Shown here: in pieces, positions 53,695 to 63,468 of the stretch | Layout: each line of letters opens with the position of its first letter | Numbering within the stretch: position 1 is the stretch's first letter | Origin: PALSA-188 sp963720075 | Lineage (GTDB): Bacteria > Acidobacteriota > Terriglobia > Terriglobales > Acidobacteriaceae | Assembly: GCA_963720075.1 (NCBI GenBank) | Contig: CAVREG010000012.1 | Coordinates: forward strand, 124,001 to 188,000 | Length of the DNA: 64,000 nucleotides | Direction: 5' to 3' | Translations under genes and position numbers: made by a program | The notes under the pieces: generated by a model | Told to the model about the DNA's origin: nothing | The model's input: only the letters and a program-made list of their open reading frames with translations | Databases searched by the model: none

Positions 53695-54615
53695 CTAAAC
53701 GTAGTCTTCGGTCATGGAAGCCGCGCGAATTGGAGATGGCGAGGTTTTCGCGGCTGCGGGTACCTGTGGTTGCAGCCACTTTCGCACTTCCGGCAGCGCG
53801 GCGCGCATGGCAATCTCGCCTGATCGTATTAAATCTGAACTGTGCTCAAAATCATCGTACTTGTATTCAGTCACGTCCGGCTCGATTACAAAATCAGCCG
53901 CCGCACGCCACAAAGTGCAATTCATTTCTTGTGCGATGGCGAAACATTGTCCGATTACATCAAACAAATGCCGTGGACCCTCTGGTCCGGTCCATTTCGC
54001 CTTCAGGCTTACCGCCAGTACGGGATCGGCACCCATTTCCCGCAAAGGCCGCGCGGGAACGGCGTGAGCTAACATGCCATCAATCAGCAGCCGTCCATCA
54101 ATTTTTACCGGCAGAAACATTCCTGGATAAGCGCAGCTCGCACGCACCGGGTCAACCAACGGGCCTGAACGGAACACGACGCCTTCGCCCGTCGAAAAAT
54201 CGGTCGCAGCGACGGCTAATGGAATTTGCAACTCCTCAAAGGTTTTTACTTTAAGCACGCTGTTAAGGAATCCAATCATGCGCTGATTGCTGGCAAATCC
54301 GTAGCGCGATAATGTCCACCTCGCAAAATGTTTGAAGCGCACGTGAGAGGCGATCTCTTCGAGTTCCTGCACCGAAAGCCCGCTACAATACGCCGCGCCA
54401 ACCAGGGCGCCCACGCTGGTTCCGGCCACTGAATGGATTGGAATATTTTCTTCTTCGAGGACTTTCAAAACGCCGATGTGAGCGATGCCGCGCGCAAAAC
54501 CGCCGCCCAGGGCCAGGCTGATGCCGGTCGAACTGCCGGTTAACTGCACGGCACGAGAGGAGATCTCGCGGCCAAACGCCTGTACCGACCGAACGATTTT
54601 TCCCAGTCTCTTCAC
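53695..54615 (-). CDS. Patatin-like phospholipase
   Basis: 306 residues. Oxyanion box GGGFARGIAHIGVLKVLEE at about 38-56, nucleophile in GTSVGALVGAAY, catalytic Asp in LLIDGMLAHAVPARPL. Such proteins cleave acyl lipids; this one resembles the RssA/YchK-like group by length. No signal peptide, so it is probably cytoplasmic or membrane-associated. Diverges from the Nudix gene. Confidence 0.9.
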   Translation of the reverse strand: MKRLGKIVRSVQAFGREISSRAVQLTGSSTGISLALGGGFARGIAHIGVLKVLEEENIPIHSVAGTSVGALVGAAYCSGLSVQELEEIASHVRFKHFARWTLSRYGFASNQRMIGFLNSVLKVKTFEELQIPLAVAATDFSTGEGVVFRSGPLVDPVRASCAYPGMFLPVKIDGRLLIDGMLAHAVPARPLREMGADPVLAVSLKAKWTGPEGPRHLFDVIGQCFAIAQEMNCTLWRAAADFVIEPDVTEYKYDDFEHSSDLIRSGEIAMRAALPEVRKWLQPQVPAAAKTSPSPIRAASMTEDYV

Positions 54616-54784
54616 GGAGACCTCACATCACAGCCTTAACCAACTTAACTATCCAGCAAGTTAGATGCCAGCTACAGACTGCGGCGATATCCGGAAGGGT
54701 GTTACCTCAGCTAATTACCCGCCAAATTTACAGGCTAAACCGTACGCGGTGACTAACTACTCTGATCCTGATAGGTTAGAGCGC

Positions 54785-55279
54785 ATGATCCGGGAAATCT
54801 CCGCGGGAGGGGTGGTCGTTCACCCCTCCGAAAATGGCTGGGAAATGGCCGTCATAGAGCCTTCGAAAGCCGCTCCAGGTGCAGTTCCAGCGGCATATAA
54901 GCGCAAGAGTTCACAAAAAATGGTACTGGCTTTACCCAAAGGGTTGGTGGATCCCGGCGAGAAGCCCGCTGAGACCGCCGTCCGCGAGGTGCGCGAAGAG
55001 ACCGGACTGACCGCCGAAATCGTCACCAAACTAAAAGATATTAAGTATGCTTACGTACGTTCGTGGGGCGATCAGCAACGCGTCTTCAAAATTGTGAGCT
55101 TTTATCTGCTGCAATATCAGTCAGGGAAAATTAATGACATTGATCACGCGATGCGGATCGAAGTTCAGCGCGCCATCTGGATTCCGTTGACTGAGGCGAC
55201 CACTAAACTATCGTACCGGGGGGAGCGCGAAGTGGCCGCACTAGCTGAGAGTTATTTAAAGTCGCACGTGGAGGCATGA
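54785..55279 (+). CDS. Nudix hydrolase
   Basis: Hydrolyses a nucleoside diphosphate derivative; substrate unknown. Starting at ATG 54785 gives 164 residues beginning MIREISAGGVVVHP; an ATG at 54665 would add 40 non-homologous residues. The Nudix box G-x5-E-x7-REVREETG is visible (GLVDPGEKPAETAVREVREE, then TG). Its stop overlaps the next ATG (ATGA), so the two genes are coupled. Confidence 0.9.
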   Translation: MIREISAGGVVVHPSENGWEMAVIEPSKAAPGAVPAAYKRKSSQKMVLALPKGLVDPGEKPAETAVREVREETGLTAEIVTKLKDIKYAYVRSWGDQQRVFKIVSFYLLQYQSGKINDIDHAMRIEVQRAIWIPLTEATTKLSYRGEREVAALAESYLKSHVEA

Positions 55280-55977
55280 CCATGGCGGGAAAAGGGCACG
55301 TCGAAAAACATTTCACCGCCGGCAATTTCGTTCGCGATGTTGTGATCGGTATGTCGGACGGCCTCACTGTGCCGTTCGCGCTGGCTGCCGGACTATCCGG
55401 CGCCGTGCAAAATACCCGGTTGATTGTGGTGGGCGGATTCGCGGAAATCGCTGCAGGCTCCATCGCCATGGGCCTCGGCGGCTACCTTGCGGCGCGCGGA
55501 GACGCCGAACATTTCGAGCAGGAACGTATTCGCGAATACCGTGAGATCGAGGAAATTCCGGAAGAGGAAAAAGCTGAGGTCAGCAAAGTGTTTCATCAAT
55601 ACGGGCTCACCGAACAGGAGACCACGCCTATCGTCGAGGCACTCAGCAAGCGTCCGGATGCTTGGGTTGATTTCATGATGCGCTTCGAACTCGGCCTGGA
55701 GGCGCCGGAATCAGGCCGCGCTATAACCAGTGCGGCGACCATCGCGTTTTCCTATATCGCTGGCGGAATAATTCCGTTGTCGCCATATCTGCTGCTGTCG
55801 AGCGCATCTCGCGGCTTGCTGGTCTCAGCGGTTGTAACATTGGCCGCGTTGGGAATATTCGGATACATCAAGGGAAGTTTCACCGGCACAGGACGGCTTC
55901 GCAGCGCGACCCAAACCATGGTGATCGGCGGATTGGCGGCGGCGGCGGCATTCGTGCTCGCCAAGCTGATTGCGTGA
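55276..55977 (+). CDS. VIT1/CCC1-family iron/manganese transporter
   Basis: 233 residues. The opening HFTAGNFVRDVVIGMSDGLT followed by VPFALAAGLSGA is the family's first helix region; a cytoplasmic acidic loop (EIEEIPEEEKAEV) lies between helices 2 and 3, and there are five membrane helices. Family members move Fe or Mn out of the cytosol, in plants and yeast into vacuoles; the bacterial role is presumably metal efflux. Overlaps the Nudix stop by four bases. Confidence 0.88.
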   Translation: MTMAGKGHVEKHFTAGNFVRDVVIGMSDGLTVPFALAAGLSGAVQNTRLIVVGGFAEIAAGSIAMGLGGYLAARGDAEHFEQERIREYREIEEIPEEEKAEVSKVFHQYGLTEQETTPIVEALSKRPDAWVDFMMRFELGLEAPESGRAITSAATIAFSYIAGGIIPLSPYLLLSSASRGLLVSAVVTLAALGIFGYIKGSFTGTGRLRSATQTMVIGGLAAAAAFVLAKLIA

Positions 55978-56023
55978 TGGGAGATTTTGATCTCGCTGGC
56001 ACCGCCCAGCTGGGGTGTCCCGT

Positions 56024-56044
56024 CCTTCGCGCACTTTGCGAAGG
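56024..56044. repeat. Short hairpin between VIT1-like and FadN-like genes
   Basis: CCTTCGC (56024-56030) / GCGAAGG (56038-56044), within GGTGTCCCGT...GGGTGGCAGGG. REP-type, no T run. Confidence 0.4.
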
Positions 56045-56196
56045 GTGGCAGGGAGGGCGCACGGATCTATTAAAGTGAAACGTGGGCCTTGAAAATATTT
56101 ATACGAGTATCAGTGCTGGCAGCCTCGCCTCCCACGTTTGCGAAAACCGAGCAAAGATGGGGCACCCTCACGCGGTGCCGACAAAGGCAAGACCTT

Positions 56197-58605
56197 ATGA
56201 AACGAATTCACAAAGTTGCGATTCTCGGCGCGGGGACTATGGGCGCGCGCATCGCTGCGCACTTCGCTAACGATGGAGTTCCGAGCTACCTGCTTGACAT
56301 GGTCGCACCTGGAAATGCTAATCGGAATTCGGTTGCCGCCGCCGGACTCGAAGCAGCAAAGAAATCCAAGCCGGCGGCTTTTATGGATAGTTCGCTCGCA
56401 CGATTCGTCTCCATCGGAAATTTCGAAGACGATCTGTCTCGGCTCGCTGAAGTTGATTGGATTATTGAGGCCATCGTAGAAAACCTGAACATCAAGCGGG
56501 ATCTGCTCAAGAAAGTTGAGGCCGTCCGCAAGTCAGGGACGATCGTTACGTCTAATACCAGCGGCCTCCCGATCAGAAAAATCGCAGAGGGATTTTCCGA
56601 TGACTTCCGCCGTTGCTGGTTCGGAACTCATTTTTTTAATCCCCCTCGCTATATGCGGCTGCTTGAAATTATCTCCACGCCGGAAACTGATCCAGCGTGC
56701 ATCGAAGCCGTCACGCAATTCGCCGGCACGCATCTCGGCAAAGGCATCGTCTTCGCCAAGGACACGCCCAATTTCATTGCCAACAGAATCGGAACGTTTT
56801 CGGTGATGAACGTAATGCGCCTCATGCAGGAAATGGATCTCAGCGTCGAAGAAGTGGACGCACTCACCGGGCAAATTCTCGGCTGGCCCAAATCCGCCAC
56901 GTTCCGCACGATTGATCTGGTTGGCCTCGACATTCTCGCGAACGTAGCAGGCAATATGCAAAACGTCAGCGACGAGCGCAGCGAATTAAAGCTGCCCGAA
57001 TTTGTTCAGCAGATGCTGCAACGAAAATGGCTCGGCGACAAGGCCAAAGGCGGATTTTATAAGAAGCAGAAATCTGGCGAAGGCAAAAAAGAAGATAACC
57101 GGATGGCTCTCGATTGGAAATCTCTTGAATATCGTCCGCGGCAGAAGCCAAAGTTCCCCTCGCTCGAAATGGCGAAGAACGTGGAAGAGACCGGAGCGCG
57201 CCTGCGGATGGTGTTGGGAACGGGCTCTGGGAAAAGTGACAAGGCAGCGGATTTTCTCTGGGCGGTTCTATCCGATCTCTGGAACTACTGCGCCAATCGC
57301 ATTCCAGAAATTTCAGATTCCATCGTGGAGATAGATCGCGCCATGCGCCTTGGCTTTAATTGGGAACTGGGTCCGTTCGAATTATGGGATGCAGCAAGCG
57401 TCGAGCAAACGGTTGCGCGAATGAAGACAGAAGGCAAGCCAGTTGCGGCGAATGTGCAGAAGCTAATTTCTTCTGGAAATAATTCCTGGTATTCCGACGA
57501 CACAAAAGCGAAGTCTCGCCGCGCCTATTTTGATCTCGCAAGCGCGGCCTATAAATCTCTCGAAATACCGGCGGGCGTGTGGTCGGTGGAAATTGCGAAG
57601 AAATCGAATGGCATAGTAAAGAAAAATTCCGGGGCGTCGCTCGTTGATATTGGCGATGGTGTCGGTTGCATTGAATTTCATTCAAAGATGAATTCCATTG
57701 GCACCGATATCGTTCAACTGATCACCCAGACACTGAAGGCTGGAGGGCCAGGCGAAAATTTCGATGCCTTTGTAATCACCAATGACGCGACGAACTTTTC
57801 CGTGGGAGCTAACCTGATGCTGTTGCTGATGTCCATTCAGGAAGAAGAATGGGACGACGTTGACCTTGCCGTCCGAAGCTTTCAGGGAATGACGCAGGCA
57901 ATCAAGTTTTCTCCTAAACCAGTCGTGGTTGCGCCTTTTGGCTTGACTCTCGGCGGAGGAGCGGAAATTTCCCTTCACGCTCCGGCGCTTCAGCCTCACG
58001 CGGAACTCTACATTGGATTGGTGGAAGTCGGCGTCGGTCTGCTTCCCGGCGCTGGGGGTTGCAAGGAAATGCTGCTGCGCGCGGTGGACAGCGCGACCTC
58101 AATTCGTACCGGAGGCCGTGGAGAATCCGTCGAATTGATGGAGGCAATGAAAAAGGCATTTGAAACGATTGCGACCGCCAAAGTCGCAACCTCCGCGTAC
58201 GAAGCGAGAGGTCTTGGGTTTTTGCGCGAAGCCGATCTCATCACGATGAATCGCGACCGCGTACTGACGGATGCGAAAGCCCGAGCGCTAGAACTGGTTC
58301 GGTCAGGATACGAGCCTCCTCAACCGCGCACCGACATCCCAGCGCCCGGAGAAAATATTTTGGCCGCGCTGAAATTGGGCGTACACCTCATGCGTCAAGG
58401 CGACTACATCAGCGACCACGAAGTAAAAATCGCAACCAAAGTCGCTGAAGTCTTATGCGGAGGCGCTGTGTCTCCGGGAACCCCGGTAAGCGAGCAACAT
58501 ATTTTGGATTTGGAACGCGAAGCGTTCAAGTCGCTGTGCGGGGAGCGAAAGACACAGGAAAGAATCCAGTTCACGCTGAAAACCGGCAAGACGCTTCGAA
58601 ATTAA
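56197..58605 (+). CDS. FadN-like 3-hydroxyacyl-CoA dehydrogenase / enoyl-CoA hydratase fusion
   Basis: Two steps of fatty acid beta-oxidation in one chain of 802 residues. The ATG at 56197 gives MKRIHKVAILGAGTMGARIA with the NAD-binding G-x-G-x-x-G at the N-terminus; AAGG precedes it. The dehydrogenase C-domain (about 190-400) and a crotonase-like domain (about 500-750, with VAPFGLTLGGGAEISLHAPA and VGVGLLPGAGGCKEM) follow. The order is dehydrogenase-then-hydratase, as in Bacillus FadN and unlike E. coli FadB. No thiolase gene is adjacent. Confidence 0.92.
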   Translation: MKRIHKVAILGAGTMGARIAAHFANDGVPSYLLDMVAPGNANRNSVAAAGLEAAKKSKPAAFMDSSLARFVSIGNFEDDLSRLAEVDWIIEAIVENLNIKRDLLKKVEAVRKSGTIVTSNTSGLPIRKIAEGFSDDFRRCWFGTHFFNPPRYMRLLEIISTPETDPACIEAVTQFAGTHLGKGIVFAKDTPNFIANRIGTFSVMNVMRLMQEMDLSVEEVDALTGQILGWPKSATFRTIDLVGLDILANVAGNMQNVSDERSELKLPEFVQQMLQRKWLGDKAKGGFYKKQKSGEGKKEDNRMALDWKSLEYRPRQKPKFPSLEMAKNVEETGARLRMVLGTGSGKSDKAADFLWAVLSDLWNYCANRIPEISDSIVEIDRAMRLGFNWELGPFELWDAASVEQTVARMKTEGKPVAANVQKLISSGNNSWYSDDTKAKSRRAYFDLASAAYKSLEIPAGVWSVEIAKKSNGIVKKNSGASLVDIGDGVGCIEFHSKMNSIGTDIVQLITQTLKAGGPGENFDAFVITNDATNFSVGANLMLLLMSIQEEEWDDVDLAVRSFQGMTQAIKFSPKPVVVAPFGLTLGGGAEISLHAPALQPHAELYIGLVEVGVGLLPGAGGCKEMLLRAVDSATSIRTGGRGESVELMEAMKKAFETIATAKVATSAYEARGLGFLREADLITMNRDRVLTDAKARALELVRSGYEPPQPRTDIPAPGENILAALKLGVHLMRQGDYISDHEVKIATKVAEVLCGGAVSPGTPVSEQHILDLEREAFKSLCGERKTQERIQFTLKTGKTLRN

Positions 58606-58709
58606 CTTCGGGATGTGGGGCTGCCCAGCTGCACCAGGTGAGGACACCCTTCGACTTCGCTCAAGGCAGGCTCTGCCCCACGTGTTTTTCATTGCTACAA
58701 TCGCAACGA

Positions 58710-59852
58710 GTGCCCTCATCACTTTACATACAGGCTACGAAAGGCGCTGCCCGGACGGGTCGTCTCGCCACCGCTCACGGTGATGTCGAAACCCCCGTGT
58801 TCATGCCGGTGGGGACGTCTGCCTCTGTCAAAGGGGTATCTCAGGACATTCTGGAAGAGCTTGAAGTGCAGATTCTTCTGGGCAATACCTATCATCTTTA
58901 TTTGCGGCCCGGAGTTGAGCAAGTCAGCAAGATCGGTGGCCTGCACCGGTTCATGTCGTGGCCTCGCGCTATTCTGACGGACTCTGGCGGATTTCAGGTT
59001 TTCAGCCTTAGCGAACTGCGGAAAGTGTCCGAGGAAGGAGTCACTTTTCGTTCGCATCTGGATGGCTCGTCGCATTTCTTTTCACCAGAGAGCGCGATGG
59101 AAGCGCAGATTGGTCTGGGCGCGGACATCATTATGGCATTCGATGAATGCACGGAATATCCAGCGGATCGTGAACGAACGCGGAAATCAATGGAAATGAC
59201 GCTGCGGTGGGCTGAGCGCAGCAAGAATTATTTTGAAGAGCACAAGTACGAAGTCCCATGGAATACGCAAGATGTCCCGACGCAGGCTTTATTTGGAATC
59301 GTCCAGGGTGGTATGGATCTTGCGCTCCGCAAGGAATCCGCCGAGCGGACCATCGAAATTGGATTTCCGGGCTACGCTATCGGCGGACTGAGCGTCGGAG
59401 AGCCGCGTGCGCTTACGCGGGAAGTCGTAGAAGCAACGTTGGAGCACCTACCTGCGGACAAGCCGCGCTATCTGATGGGGGTTGGAACTCCTGAAGAGAT
59501 CGTGGAATACGCGAAATTGGGAATTGACATGATGGACTGCGTTCTTCCTACACGGGCCGCGCGGCACGGGCTGCTATTTACGTCGGAGGGAAAAATATCC
59601 ATCAAACAGGCGCGTTATGCCTCTGACGAAGGCCCGTTGGATGAAAAATGCGGGTGCCGGACCTGCGCCCGTTACTCACGAGCCTATTTGCGGCATCTTT
59701 ATGCATCCAATGAAATTTTGGGTCAGATTCTCAATACCGTCCACAACCTTAGTTTCTATCTTGACACTATGCGGTCGGTACGTCATTCTATTGGACTTGA
59801 TAATGATGGACTTGGGAAAGGGGCGCGTTTTCTGTCTGGGGAGCAGTCATAA
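58710..59852 (+). CDS. tgt: Queuine tRNA-ribosyltransferase
   Basis: Exchanges guanine for preQ1 at the wobble position of GUN tRNAs. The GTG at 58710 starts VPSSLYIQATKGAARTGRL, the usual N-terminus; 380 residues. Motifs: TPVFMPVGT, LTDSGGFQVFSL, GIVQGGMD, DCVLPTRAARHG, and zinc ligands in CGCRTCARYSRAYLRHL. The long upstream open frame overlaps the fadN-like gene and does not look coding. First gene of the tgt-yajC-secD-secF order seen in many bacteria. Confidence 0.95.
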   Translation: MPSSLYIQATKGAARTGRLATAHGDVETPVFMPVGTSASVKGVSQDILEELEVQILLGNTYHLYLRPGVEQVSKIGGLHRFMSWPRAILTDSGGFQVFSLSELRKVSEEGVTFRSHLDGSSHFFSPESAMEAQIGLGADIIMAFDECTEYPADRERTRKSMEMTLRWAERSKNYFEEHKYEVPWNTQDVPTQALFGIVQGGMDLALRKESAERTIEIGFPGYAIGGLSVGEPRALTREVVEATLEHLPADKPRYLMGVGTPEEIVEYAKLGIDMMDCVLPTRAARHGLLFTSEGKISIKQARYASDEGPLDEKCGCRTCARYSRAYLRHLYASNEILGQILNTVHNLSFYLDTMRSVRHSIGLDNDGLGKGARFLSGEQS

Positions 59853-60002
59853 TTAGTCGCGGTAGCTCGCCATCCCCTGTTCCTTTCTGAAGCACGGATT
59901 GTCCGGCCTGAATACGCGAGAATCCCGCGATAAATGACAGAGGCCCGTAACGCTGGCAGGCGTAGTTCCGGACTCTTGGCGTAAGAAATAGGTTGTGATT
60001 TG

Positions 60003-60323
60003 ATGAGCGTATTAAACTTACTGGCGTTTCAGGCTGGCGGCGGATTGAGTTGGATTGGCTTCGCGCCTCTGATTTTCATATTCGGCATCTTTTATTTTCT
60101 GCTGATCATGCCCCAGCAGCGGAAGCAAAAGAAGTGGCAACATATGTTGAGTGAACTCAAGACCGGGGACAAGGTCGTGACCAGCGGAGGCATGCGGGGA
60201 ACAATCGTGGCGCTGAGAGAAGATTACATTCATCTTCGCGTTCCACCGGACAATCTGCGCATCGAGGTCAGCCGGACGGCTGTGACGGCGATGGTTTCTC
60301 CGGAAGAAGCTGTGAGTAAATAA
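60003..60323 (+). CDS. yajC: Sec translocase accessory subunit YajC
   Basis: 106 residues, ATG 60003. One membrane helix (IGFAPLIFIFGIFYFLLI), then QQRKQKKWQHMLSELKTGDK and a small beta-domain (VVTSGGMRGTIVAL). YajC accompanies SecDF. secD starts 17 bases later. Confidence 0.94.
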   Translation: MSVLNLLAFQAGGGLSWIGFAPLIFIFGIFYFLLIMPQQRKQKKWQHMLSELKTGDKVVTSGGMRGTIVALREDYIHLRVPPDNLRIEVSRTAVTAMVSPEEAVSK

Positions 60324-60339
60324 TTTTAGTGATGTGTTT

Positions 60340-61956
60340 ATGAATAAGAATTTAGGCTGGAAGCTCGGAGCGATTGTCGTAACGCTGCTGGTGTTCCTCT
60401 ACGGCATATTCGGCATTCCTGAAAGTTGGTCAGGCCATGGGCTACTCGCCGCCATGGAAAGTCGCATTAACCTGGGACTGGATCTCAAAGGTGGAACGCA
60501 CTTAATTCTTCAAGTTCAGGTAAACGACGCGGTGAACGTCGAAACCGACAGCGCAATTGAGCGATTGAAAGAAGATCTGCGCACCCACAAGATTAACTAT
60601 ACGGACATCACCAAACCGGACCCGGTCAACCATCCGGAACAGGTTTTAATCAAGGGGACACCGCCGGAATCGAGTTCCGATTTGCGTTCCATTGTTGAGG
60701 ATCGCCTGCCGGAATATGACTTGAAATCCGGCGCGGAGAATACCTGGACGGTTTCTATGAAGCCGCAGGCGCTCACTGAACTTAAGAAGCAGGCGGTCAC
60801 CGAGGCCATTGGCACCATTCGAAACCGGATTGACCAGCTGGGTGTCACCGAGCCCACAATTCAAGAGCACGGGCTTGGCGACTATCAGATTCTGGTACAG
60901 CTTCCCGGAGTTGACGATCCCGCCCGGGTCAAGCAGATCATGCAGTCCACTGCAATGCTTGAGTTGCGGTTGGGAATGGGTGGGCCCTACCCCAGCGAAC
61001 AGGCGGCGCTACAGGAAAAAGGTGGGGTGTTGCCGCCGGATGCGGTTTTATTGCCGGGGAAGAGCGTCGGGTCAGCCGAGACCGACAACGGTCCGCAGTG
61101 GTACTTGCTTTCTCGGGCCTCGGCGGTCACCGGCCGCGATCTGCGCGATGCCAAGCCTACTCGAAACGAGAATGGGCAGCCAGAGGTGGAGTTCGATCTT
61201 ACCGGGGATGGTGGCAGGCGGTTCGGCGCATTCACCGGTGCTCACGTCGGCGAATACCTGGCCGTCGTGCTTGACAACAAAGTTCAGGAATATGCGGTAA
61301 TCAAAAGCCAGATTCACGATGTTGGAACGATTGAAGGCGGCTTCACGGAGCAGAGCGCGAAAGACCTGTCAATGATCCTGCGCTCAGGCGCACTACCTGC
61401 TGGAATCAAGTATCTCGAAGAACGCACGGTGGGGCCGTCGCTGGGAAGCGATTCCATTCGCGCAGGCGTTCGCGCCGCCGTTGTCGGCATGGTTGCGGTG
61501 TTGATTTTCATGCTGATTTACTATCACGCCGCAGGAATTAACGCGGACCTTGCGCTGATCCTAAATTTAGTGATTCTGCTCGGATTTCTAGGGTTCAGCA
61601 GCGCGACCCTGACGTTGCCCGGGATTGCGGGAGTGATTCTAACGGTTGGAATGGGCGTAGACTCAAACGTGCTGATTTTCGAACGTATCCGGGAGGAATT
61701 GCGAAATGGAAAAACCCCTCCCTCCGCCGTGGAGCAGGGTTTCCGCCATGCTTTGACCACGATCATTGATACGCACGTTACTACGATCATCTCAGCCGCG
61801 ATTCTTTTCCTCTTTGGAACGGGACCGGTAAAGGGATTTGCCATCACATTGAGCTTTGGCCTATTCGCCAACTTATTTACGGCGGTCTTCGTGTCCCGAG
61901 TGATTTTTGATTGGATTCTTAGCCGCAAACAGCGTGGCGAGGCGTTGAGTATTTAG
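60340..61956 (+). CDS. secD: Protein translocase subunit SecD
   Basis: 538 residues from ATG 60340. First helix near residue 10-28, the LGLDLKGGTHLIL motif (about 46-58), a large periplasmic P1 region, then helices 2-6 with GMGVDSNVLIFERIREEL (about 445-462). Uses the proton gradient to help complete export. SecD and SecF are separate here, with a repeat element between them. Confidence 0.96.
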   Translation: MNKNLGWKLGAIVVTLLVFLYGIFGIPESWSGHGLLAAMESRINLGLDLKGGTHLILQVQVNDAVNVETDSAIERLKEDLRTHKINYTDITKPDPVNHPEQVLIKGTPPESSSDLRSIVEDRLPEYDLKSGAENTWTVSMKPQALTELKKQAVTEAIGTIRNRIDQLGVTEPTIQEHGLGDYQILVQLPGVDDPARVKQIMQSTAMLELRLGMGGPYPSEQAALQEKGGVLPPDAVLLPGKSVGSAETDNGPQWYLLSRASAVTGRDLRDAKPTRNENGQPEVEFDLTGDGGRRFGAFTGAHVGEYLAVVLDNKVQEYAVIKSQIHDVGTIEGGFTEQSAKDLSMILRSGALPAGIKYLEERTVGPSLGSDSIRAGVRAAVVGMVAVLIFMLIYYHAAGINADLALILNLVILLGFLGFSSATLTLPGIAGVILTVGMGVDSNVLIFERIREELRNGKTPPSAVEQGFRHALTTIIDTHVTTIISAAILFLFGTGPVKGFAITLSFGLFANLFTAVFVSRVIFDWILSRKQRGEALSI

Positions 61957-61973
61957 GAACTGACATTTTTAAC

Positions 61974-62062
61974 GTTGTCATTCCGACGAGCGAAGTGACG
62001 AGGGATTCGCTCTTTGCTGGTGGTGAGAAAAGCAGATTTCTCGCCAGGCTCGAAGTGACAAC
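61974..62062. repeat. Repeat element between secD and secF
   Basis: Outer inverted repeat GTTGTCA (61974-61980) / TGACAAC (62056-62062); inner hairpin GAGAAA/TTTCTC (62025-62042). The sequence GCGAAGTGACGAGG resembles other interspersed REP-type elements. It fills the secD-secF gap. Confidence 0.6.
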
Positions 62063-62102
62063 AGTAGTAGAAGAAGACTTGACCTAAGAGGCTCATAGCA
62101 GA

Positions 62103-63362
62103 GTGGAATTTTTTCGCAATACGAATATAGACTTCCTCGGGAAAAAGTGGTACTTCCTTGCGTTCTCCCTGGTCTTTAGTCTCGCGGGGCTGTATTCATT
62201 GCTGTTTTGGCACAAGGTGCCGTACGGCATTGACTTTCGCGGTGGAACGCTGGTTGAGGTGAAGTTTTCCCAAAATCCCGATTACCATGCAATCACAGTC
62301 GCAATGGACCATGTTGGGTTGCATCACGTGCGCATCCAGCGTTTCGGCCCTTCAGGGAACAATGAAGTTTTGATTGATTTGCCGATACAAGAGACTAGTG
62401 AACAGGCGCTCGATCGAGGCAAGATCCAGATCGTCAATGCCTTGGAAACCAATGCTCCACCGGGTAAACAGGACCTGAACAATACCAGCAGTTTGAGCTT
62501 AACCAATTACCTGATAGATAAAGATCCTCTTCATGCGGGAACGGACGCGAACCAGCGTTATGCGGCGCAGGCGCAAGCGATCATTGATTATAAGGACAAA
62601 ACAAAGGGCGGCGTTTTGAGCTCGATGGGCGACTTGAAGGGTGTTGCCGACCCTGCGGTGCTGGCCTCGGTTCAGGAAGGGTTTTTTGTTTCCAATTTTG
62701 CGATCCGCGACGTGGCTATTGTCGGGCCACAGGTGGGAGCGCAGTTAAAGCAGCAAGCCCTGCTGGCAATAGCTTATTCGCTGGGGGGGATGCTGATTTA
62801 TCTGGCATTTCGCTTTGAATGGATTTACGGTGTAGCGGCTGTTATAACCGTCTTCCACGATACGCTGATAACGGTTGGGGCCTTTTCGCTCTTAAATAAA
62901 GATATTTCGCTGACCGTGATAGCGGCAATCCTGACGTTGGTGGGCTATTCGAATAACGACACCATCGTGGTTTTTGACCGCATTCGAGAGAATTTGAAGT
63001 TGATGCGGAGGGAAAAACTCTCCGACATCGTCAATCGGAGCATCAACCAGACCCTGAGTCGTACGATTTTGACCGCAGGGTTGACCTTTTTGACGGTTTT
63101 GGCTTTATATTTGTTCGGCGGAGAAGTATTGAACGGATTCTCCCTGGCTCTTGTAATTGGCATCTTAATAGGGACGTATTCGTCAATCGCCATCGCAGCG
63201 CCGATTCTGGTTGCGTATCAGGATTGGCGATCGCGGCGTACCAGAGGTGCTGGCTCCGGGCCGGCTGGAAGCGGAAAGCAATTAGCCGGAACGGATAAAG
63301 CCCCAAGACAGAATGAGGGCAAAGGCCCGGCGAGAAGTTCAAAGGCTGGCGTGAACGGCTGA
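62103..63362 (+). CDS. secF: Protein translocase subunit SecF
   Basis: 419 residues from GTG 62103 with AAGAGG upstream. MEFFRNTNIDFLGKKW and the first helix, the GIDFRGGTLVEVKF motif (about 42-55), six helices with YSNNDTIVVFDRIRENLK in the second half, and a Lys/Gly-rich C-terminal tail (about 60 residues) of low complexity. An insertion of about 70 residues in the periplasmic part (residues about 110-180) makes it longer than E. coli SecF (323). Confidence 0.95.
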   Translation: MEFFRNTNIDFLGKKWYFLAFSLVFSLAGLYSLLFWHKVPYGIDFRGGTLVEVKFSQNPDYHAITVAMDHVGLHHVRIQRFGPSGNNEVLIDLPIQETSEQALDRGKIQIVNALETNAPPGKQDLNNTSSLSLTNYLIDKDPLHAGTDANQRYAAQAQAIIDYKDKTKGGVLSSMGDLKGVADPAVLASVQEGFFVSNFAIRDVAIVGPQVGAQLKQQALLAIAYSLGGMLIYLAFRFEWIYGVAAVITVFHDTLITVGAFSLLNKDISLTVIAAILTLVGYSNNDTIVVFDRIRENLKLMRREKLSDIVNRSINQTLSRTILTAGLTFLTVLALYLFGGEVLNGFSLALVIGILIGTYSSIAIAAPILVAYQDWRSRRTRGAGSGPAGSGKQLAGTDKAPRQNEGKGPARSSKAGVNG

Positions 63363-63468
63363 GTGGGGGGCTACCCGCGCTTCGCATTTCCGGAATTGTG
63401 GAAAGTGGGAGCAAAGGGAAAGCAGACGGTGTCTAAGTAATAGGTGAGTATCGCGCAGGAGAAACCGT

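Noticed and set aside
58455..58709. N-terminal extension of tgt
   Set aside because: Overlaps the end of the fadN-like gene and includes a repeat-like stretch; Tgt homology begins at 58710.
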